Both the position numbers and the translations under genes were made by a program. The notes under the pieces are model-generated. The model did no database searches and was not told the DNA's origin. It saw only the letters and a program-made list of their open reading frames with translations. A stretch of DNA of 64,000 nt, taken from positions 1-64,000 of the forward strand of contig JBBSFE010000016.1 of the NCBI GenBank assembly GCA_038239005.1, in the 5' to 3' direction. This stretch comes from DASXHD01 sp038239005 (GTDB lineage Bacteria; Myxococcota_A; Polyangia; Polyangiales; Polyangiaceae). Shown piece by piece: positions 60,115-64,000 of this stretch; the stretch's first letter is position 1; every line of letters starts with the position of its first letter.

Positions 60115-61126
60115 GAGGGTTGAAGCACGCGACGCGGTGGCCGTTGCCTTTGAGGTCTTCGAGTGTGGGCGTGTCCTTGTCGCACTTGCCTGGAAGGGCA
60201 CGCGGGCAGCGCGGATGGAACGAGCAGCCCGCTGGCGGATCGATCGGGGAGGGAAGATCGCCCTCGAGCAGCACGCGGAGGCGTTTTTTCGCTGGGTCGG
60301 CGACAGGCACAGCCGCGAGGAGCGCGCGCGTATAAGGATGGCGCGGATTTTCGTAGAGCGTCGCCGCAGCGGCCTGCTCGACGATGCGTCCGAGATACAT
60401 CACGGCGACGCGGTGGCTCACGTGCTCGACGATTTTCAAATCGTGGCTGATGAACAAATACGAAATGCCCATCGACTCTTGCAGCTCGAGCAAGAGGTTC
60501 ACGATCTGCGCTTGGATGGAGACGTCGAGCGCGCTGATGGGCTCGTCGCAGACGATGAAATCCGGTTTCACCGCGAGAGCGCGCGCGATGCCGATGCGCT
60601 GGCGCTGCCCGCCGGAGAACTCGTGCGGATAGCGATCGATGTGCTCGGGGCGCATGCCGACTCGCTTGAGGAGATCGGCGACCATCTCTCCTTCTTCGCG
60701 TTTGTCTTTCGCGAGATCGAATACGCCGATGGCCTCGCCGACGATTTCGCGGACGGTCATGCGCGGGTTGAGGCTCGAATATGGGTCTTGGAAGATGATC
60801 TGCATACGCCGCCGAATCGGGCGCATTCCCTCGTGGCTGAGAGGAAGGAGATCTTTTCCGTCGAACACGACGCGGCCGAACGTCGGCTCGATCAATCGCA
60901 AGATGCAGCGGCCGAGCGTGCTCTTGCCGCAGCCGCTCTCACCAACGAGCCCGAGCGTTTCGCCGCGACGAACGCGAATGCTCACGTCTTCGACCGCGCG
61001 GAGGTATTTGGTGCTGCTCCCGAAGAACCCGCGCTCGACGGCGAAGTATTTCGTCAGCTTGTCCGTCGCGAGGAGCGTTTTGGGCCGTTTCGATGGAGTG
61101 CGGATCTCTTCGTCGGTGTCGGTCAT
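60107..61126 (-). CDS. Dipeptide/oligopeptide ABC transporter ATPase (DppF/OppF type)
   Basis: This 339-residue ATPase has Walker A GESGCGKST, signature FSGGQRQRIGIARAL, Walker B DFIVCDEPISALDV and the H-loop SHD, plus the Dpp/Opp C-terminal Cys-rich motif CSFHPRCPRALPGKCDKDTPTL, where the four cysteines bind a 4Fe-4S cluster in this family. The ATG (61126) overlaps the DppD stop (ATGA). The permease and binding protein genes are not in the window, so the pair needs partners elsewhere. Substrate may be peptides or nickel/heme. Confidence 0.93.
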   Translation of the reverse strand: MTDTDEEIRTPSKRPKTLLATDKLTKYFAVERGFFGSSTKYLRAVEDVSIRVRRGETLGLVGESGCGKSTLGRCILRLIEPTFGRVVFDGKDLLPLSHEGMRPIRRRMQIIFQDPYSSLNPRMTVREIVGEAIGVFDLAKDKREEGEMVADLLKRVGMRPEHIDRYPHEFSGGQRQRIGIARALAVKPDFIVCDEPISALDVSIQAQIVNLLLELQESMGISYLFISHDLKIVEHVSHRVAVMYLGRIVEQAAAATLYENPRHPYTRALLAAVPVADPAKKRLRVLLEGDLPSPIDPPAGCSFHPRCPRALPGKCDKDTPTLEDLKGNGHRVACFNPHD

Positions 61127-62163
61127 GGCGACACCTCTTTGCTGCGCCAGCACCGCGAAAAATGACGCGCTTCGTGATCCCCGACGGGGGGACGCGCTTC
61201 GTGATCCCCGACGGGGGGACGCGCTTCGACCTCTTCGAGCGGGGGCTCGGATTCGCGGCACTTGTCGATGACCATGTTGCAGCGATCGGCGAAGCGACAC
61301 CCCTTGGGGATGTCGCGCAAATCGGGGACGACGCCTTCGATTGTGGGGAGCCTCGTGCGGACGCCGCCCGGTTGCGGAATGCTACCGAGCAAACCCTTCG
61401 TGTATGGATGGCGCGGCGCCGCGAAAATGTCTTTCACGGGCGCGCGCTCGACGATGCGCCCCGCGTACATCACGACGACGTCTTTTGCGTACTCGGCAAC
61501 GACACCGAGATCGTGCGTGATGAGCACGACGGCCATGCCGAGCTGATCTTGCAGCTTCTTCAGGAGCTCGAGGATTTGCGCTTGGATGGTGACGTCGAGT
61601 GCGGTCGTGGGCTCGTCGGCGATGAGGAGCTTCGGTTTGCACGCGAGCGCCATCGCAATCATCACGCGCTGCCGCATCCCGCCCGAGAGCTGGTGCGGAT
61701 ACGCGTCGACGTTCGACTCCGGCGACGGGATGCCGACGAGCTTGAGCATCTCGATGGCGTGCTCGCGCGCTTCGCTGCGCGACTTTTTCTGATGCATCCG
61801 GATCGCTTCGACGATTTGCGCGCCCACCGTGTAGACGGGGTTGAGGCTCGTCATGGGCTCTTGGAAGATCATCGAGATCTGATTGCCGCGAACGCCCTGC
61901 ATTTCGCGCTCGCTCACGTCGAGGAGGTTCTTGCCCTCGAGCTCGACCCTGCCGTGATCGACGCGGCCCGCGGGCTCGGGCAAAAGGCGCATGATCGAAA
62001 GGGCCGTCACGCTCTTGCCGCAACCGCTCTCGCCGACGATGCCGAGCGTCTCTCCGGTGGAGACATCGAACGAGGCTTCGTCGACGGCGCGGAGTGAGCC
62101 TTCATCCGTGCGGAACGTCGTCACCAAGTCGACGACGCGAAGGAGCGGCGCGGCCGTAGACAC
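61123..62163 (-). CDS. Dipeptide/oligopeptide ABC transporter ATPase (DppD/OppD type)
   Basis: This 346-residue ATPase has Walker A GESGCGKSV, signature LSGGMRQRVMIAMAL, Walker B PKLLIADEPTTALDV and the C-terminal motif CRFADRCNMVIDKC. Residues near the end read PPVGDHEARPPVGDHEAR: two in-frame copies of the 27-bp repeat at 61164-61230 are inserted just before the usual terminal HFSRCW, where other DppD proteins have no such repeat. The last cysteine of the cluster motif is still present. Both ATPases would power one peptide importer. Confidence 0.92.
   Translation of the reverse strand: MSTAAPLLRVVDLVTTFRTDEGSLRAVDEASFDVSTGETLGIVGESGCGKSVTALSIMRLLPEPAGRVDHGRVELEGKNLLDVSEREMQGVRGNQISMIFQEPMTSLNPVYTVGAQIVEAIRMHQKKSRSEAREHAIEMLKLVGIPSPESNVDAYPHQLSGGMRQRVMIAMALACKPKLLIADEPTTALDVTIQAQILELLKKLQDQLGMAVVLITHDLGVVAEYAKDVVVMYAGRIVERAPVKDIFAAPRHPYTKGLLGSIPQPGGVRTRLPTIEGVVPDLRDIPKGCRFADRCNMVIDKCRESEPPLEEVEARPPVGDHEARPPVGDHEARHFSRCWRSKEVSP
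61164..61230 (-). repeat. 27-bp tandem repeat, second locus (inside dppD-type gene)
   Basis: Exact copies lie at 61164-61190 and 61191-61217, with a partial third to 61230. The unit starts GACGCGCTTCGTGATC and ends in GACGGGGG, and carries the palindrome CCCCGACGGGG. It lies in the last 35 codons of the DppD-type gene and adds 18 residues in frame, between the conserved cluster motif and the C-terminal tail. The same unit occurs in the opposite sense at 16510-16573, so it is mobile or was copied. Confidence 0.9.
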
Positions 62164-62201
62164 GAAGACTTCGTAACACGAATCGGATAACGTGGGCCGC
62201 G

Positions 62202-63080
62202 ATGAAACGCGCGGCCGCCGCGGCCATTTTGCTCTGCGTGGCCTTTTTCGCGCTCGCGATCAGCGAGGGTTGCATCGAGCGCGACAGGCTCTGCGTGAGC
62301 ACGGTCGAGTGCGGCACCACGAGCGCATGCATCGCGGGTCGCTGCCAGCCCACACTCAAAGACGACGCCGGTCGCGTCCTCCCTCCTGCCATCTCTTCGC
62401 CGATGGTGCGCCGCGTCGTCGCGTCGCCGACCGACATCGCCTACGTGAGCTCGAGCGGCGTCGGCAACCCCGCCGATCTTCCGCCCGTGCTCGTGCTCGG
62501 ACGCAAAGGTGATGGCTCGGCGCTCCTCCTCAGGTTTGCGGTTCCGATCACTCCTGAGGAGTCGGTCGTCGAAGCGTACGTCTTGCTCGACCGCACCGAT
62601 GTCGTCGAAACCGATCCGAAACCGATCTCGCTCCATGCCACCCGGATCATCGACGCCTGGGATGGACGATCCATCTCCTACGAACGCCAGCCGCGTTGGG
62701 AAGAAACCGGCTCGCCCGGCGCCATCGTCACCGGCGCGGGTCGCCCGCTCGTTCGCCTCGATGTGCGCGATCTCGTGATGCATTGGAAGGAACGCGATCC
62801 GCGCGATCAGGGCATCGCCATCGTTGCGGATGAGACATCACGAACGGGAATGGCGTTTGCAGCTGCCTCCTCCGTGGTCGATCAAGGTCCTACATCCATG
62901 CTCGGGTCCGCCCCAGACGACGGGAAAATCCCCTGGATACCTTCCCCCCCGCGGCTAGAGCTATACTTGCGCTCGGGCCCGCGTGAGGCCCATGTGAATC
63001 TGCCTGCGGCTTCGTCGTCCAACACTTCAGTGGCAGACGCTGGAAAGCCCGATTCCTCGGTCATCAAAACGAAGAAATAG
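62202..63080 (+). CDS. DNRLRE-domain lipoprotein-like secreted protein
   Basis: The 292-residue protein has an N-terminal signal (ILLCVAFFALAISEGC) and a Cys-rich start (CVSTVECGTTSACIAGRC). A domain follows with VLVLGRKGDGSALLLRFAVP, VVEAYVLLDRTDV, HATRIIDAWDGRSISYERQPRW and LDVRDLVMHW, the strand order of DNRLRE/CBM-like sandwiches that link to cell-surface or carbohydrate-binding roles. A Ser/Asn-rich tail ends the protein. It is divergent from the dppD-type gene with a 38-bp gap. Confidence 0.75.
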   Translation: MKRAAAAAILLCVAFFALAISEGCIERDRLCVSTVECGTTSACIAGRCQPTLKDDAGRVLPPAISSPMVRRVVASPTDIAYVSSSGVGNPADLPPVLVLGRKGDGSALLLRFAVPITPEESVVEAYVLLDRTDVVETDPKPISLHATRIIDAWDGRSISYERQPRWEETGSPGAIVTGAGRPLVRLDVRDLVMHWKERDPRDQGIAIVADETSRTGMAFAAASSVVDQGPTSMLGSAPDDGKIPWIPSPPRLELYLRSGPREAHVNLPAASSSNTSVADAGKPDSSVIKTKK

Positions 63081-63106
63081 TCAGGCCAAGACATAGGAGA
63101 GAGTCG

Positions 63107-63571
63107 ATGCGTTCGAAAGCTGGGATCGTTTTGGGTGCGCTCGCCATCGGGTCGGTGATGTTCGGAACGTCGACCGCAAGCGCTGATCAAGTGGCGAAGG
63201 GCAATAACTTCGTCGTCAACGCCACGGCCGCAGCGTGCGCCGCCAACGCCGAGTGCAAAATCGATTTGCGGCTCGAAGCGCAGGGCGATTTTCACGTGAA
63301 CAAAGAGTACCCGTACAAATTCAAAGCGACCGCCGCGAGCGGCGTCACGTACCTCGGCAAAGATCCAACGGGCGTCGACACATTCTCGAAAGCCGCCGGC
63401 GACTTCGCACTCGACACGGCCAACGAAAAAGCCGGCACGATGACGATTCGCTTCAAGTCGGCGAACAAAGGCGCCGTGAGCATCGGCGGTACGTTCAAGC
63501 TGAGCGTCTGCTCGGCGCAAAACTGCCAGCTCGAGCAAGCGACCGTCGCGGTTCCCGTCACCGTTCGCTGA
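63107..63571 (+). CDS. Small secreted hypothetical protein
   Basis: The 154-residue protein has a clear signal peptide (IVLGALAIGSVMFGTSTASAD). A strand-rich domain follows with two cysteine pairs (AAACAANAEC and SVCSAQNC) and a regular alternation of charged and hydrophobic residues (KIDLRLEAQGDFHVNKEYPYKFKA). It looks like a small beta-sandwich held by disulphides, with a HVNKEYPYKF segment similar to that of periplasmic thiol-redox-domain relatives, but no family is claimed. It runs in the same direction as the DNRLRE gene with a 26-bp gap. Confidence 0.75.
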   Translation: MRSKAGIVLGALAIGSVMFGTSTASADQVAKGNNFVVNATAAACAANAECKIDLRLEAQGDFHVNKEYPYKFKATAASGVTYLGKDPTGVDTFSKAAGDFALDTANEKAGTMTIRFKSANKGAVSIGGTFKLSVCSAQNCQLEQATVAVPVTVR

Positions 63572-63601
63572 GCCGCATTCATTTGTGGCACACTAACCGT
63601 G

Positions 63602-64000
63602 ATGCCGCAGGACGACGCTTCGAAGTCCCCGAAGGGAGACAAGTCTCTCAGCGCCGAGATCGAAGCCGTCGCTGACGAAGTCGAGCGGCGCTTCACGACC
63701 GGGCGACTGCTCCTTTCGTTCGGCGAGTATCTCGATCTGTTCGCGCAAGATCCCGTGCGGCAAGCGCGCGATGCGAGTCGTTATCTCCGCGACGTATTCG
63801 ATCACTACGGCACCACCAAAGTAGAGCAGCCGTTCGGCACGTTCACGCGATATCGCCTCTTCGATTTGCCCTGGGAGCAGACGGACGCTTCGCGACTCCC
63901 GCGCGGCGCGCTCGTCGGCCAAGAGCTCGTGCAGGGCGAGATTTATCGCGCACTCTCGAACTTCGCCCGAGAAGGTCGCCCGAGTCGTCTTCTTCTTTTG
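63602..64000 (+). CDS. PrkA-like AAA+ serine protein kinase, N-terminal part (cut by window)
   Basis: From ATG 63602 the frame is open to the window end with 133 codons. LLSFGEYLDLFAQDPVRQARDASRYLRDVFDHYG and VGQELVQGEIYRALSNFAREGRPSRLLLL resemble the start of PrkA-type AAA+ kinases, where the Walker A loop would come next. PrkA normally works with YeaH and SpoVR, both at 46.1-49.5 kb here. The match rests on pattern recognition without the catalytic part, so the label is tentative. Confidence 0.5.
   Translation, partial: MPQDDASKSPKGDKSLSAEIEAVADEVERRFTTGRLLLSFGEYLDLFAQDPVRQARDASRYLRDVFDHYGTTKVEQPFGTFTRYRLFDLPWEQTDASRLPRGALVGQELVQGEIYRALSNFAREGRPSRLLLL

Overview
The window is high-GC, densely coded chromosomal DNA. 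It looks like a myxobacterium-type Myxococcota genome, most likely of the Polyangia. The grounds are many lipoproteins that begin with Asp/Gly/Ala-rich tails after the lipobox, a eukaryote-type Ser/Thr kinase next to a Sel1-repeat lipoprotein, a PilT-type pilus motor, peroxisome-like fatty-acid enzymes, and the YeaH/SpoVR pair with a PrkA-like start. This assignment is an inference from gene content. No rRNA or tRNA gene was seen, and no stretch longer than 300 bases lacks a gene.

Layout. 0.2-3.5 kb: two divergent fatty-acid desaturases, a small membrane protein and a GNAT. 3.5-6.1 kb: moaA, a universal stress protein and a degraded acyl-CoA-synthetase-like protein. 6.1-13.3 kb: a soluble PAS/GAF histidine kinase, an SCP-x-type thiolase and a 991-residue SDR / hydratase-2 / triple-SCP2 protein, plus a membrane protein. 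13.3-20.7 kb: a VCBS/ASPIC lipoprotein, a DUF4143 ATPase, a DUF1501 plus DUF1549/1553 pair whose upstream member is spliced onto a truncated LysR gene, and a Nudix gene. 20.7-28.8 kb: an acyl-CoA dehydrogenase, a PilT-like ATPase, then two tandem small paralogues with Tyr-Gly-(Gly/Ala)-Pro repeats directly followed by a radical SAM/SPASM enzyme. That trio is a candidate peptide-modification locus and the best lead here.

28.9-41.9 kb: lipoproteins, a GT-C glycosyltransferase, enoyl-CoA hydratase and 3-hydroxyacyl-CoA dehydrogenase, a VapBC module, mtnA, lipA, a cupin gene split by a frame change and a beta-barrel protein. 42-46 kb: a TetR/SDR pair with two matching palindromic operators, a subtilisin with a C-terminal membrane domain and a MazEF-type module. 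46-51.6 kb: DUF444 (YeaH), SpoVR, a TPR lipoprotein and a cold-shock gene with promoter and terminator. 51.6-57.8 kb: pdhA-pdhB-pdhC of the pyruvate dehydrogenase complex on the minus strand, followed by an FGE-like protein and a metallophosphoesterase, and preceded by small Cys-rich lipoproteins. 57.9-64 kb: dppD/dppF-type ABC ATPases, a Ser/Thr kinase and a Sel1 lipoprotein in one overlapping minus-strand operon, then a DNRLRE lipoprotein, a small secreted protein and the start of a PrkA-like kinase cut by the window edge.

The fat-related enzymes (acyl-CoA dehydrogenase, two hydratases, two dehydrogenases, SCP-x thiolase) together cover a complete beta-oxidation cycle although they lie in separate operons. 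Three families of short repeats stand out. One is a 27-bp tandem repeat found at the 3' ends of two unrelated genes and read in different frames. One is a 120-bp inverted-repeat element. One is a 135-159-bp non-coding element present twice, in the same sense as its neighbouring genes.
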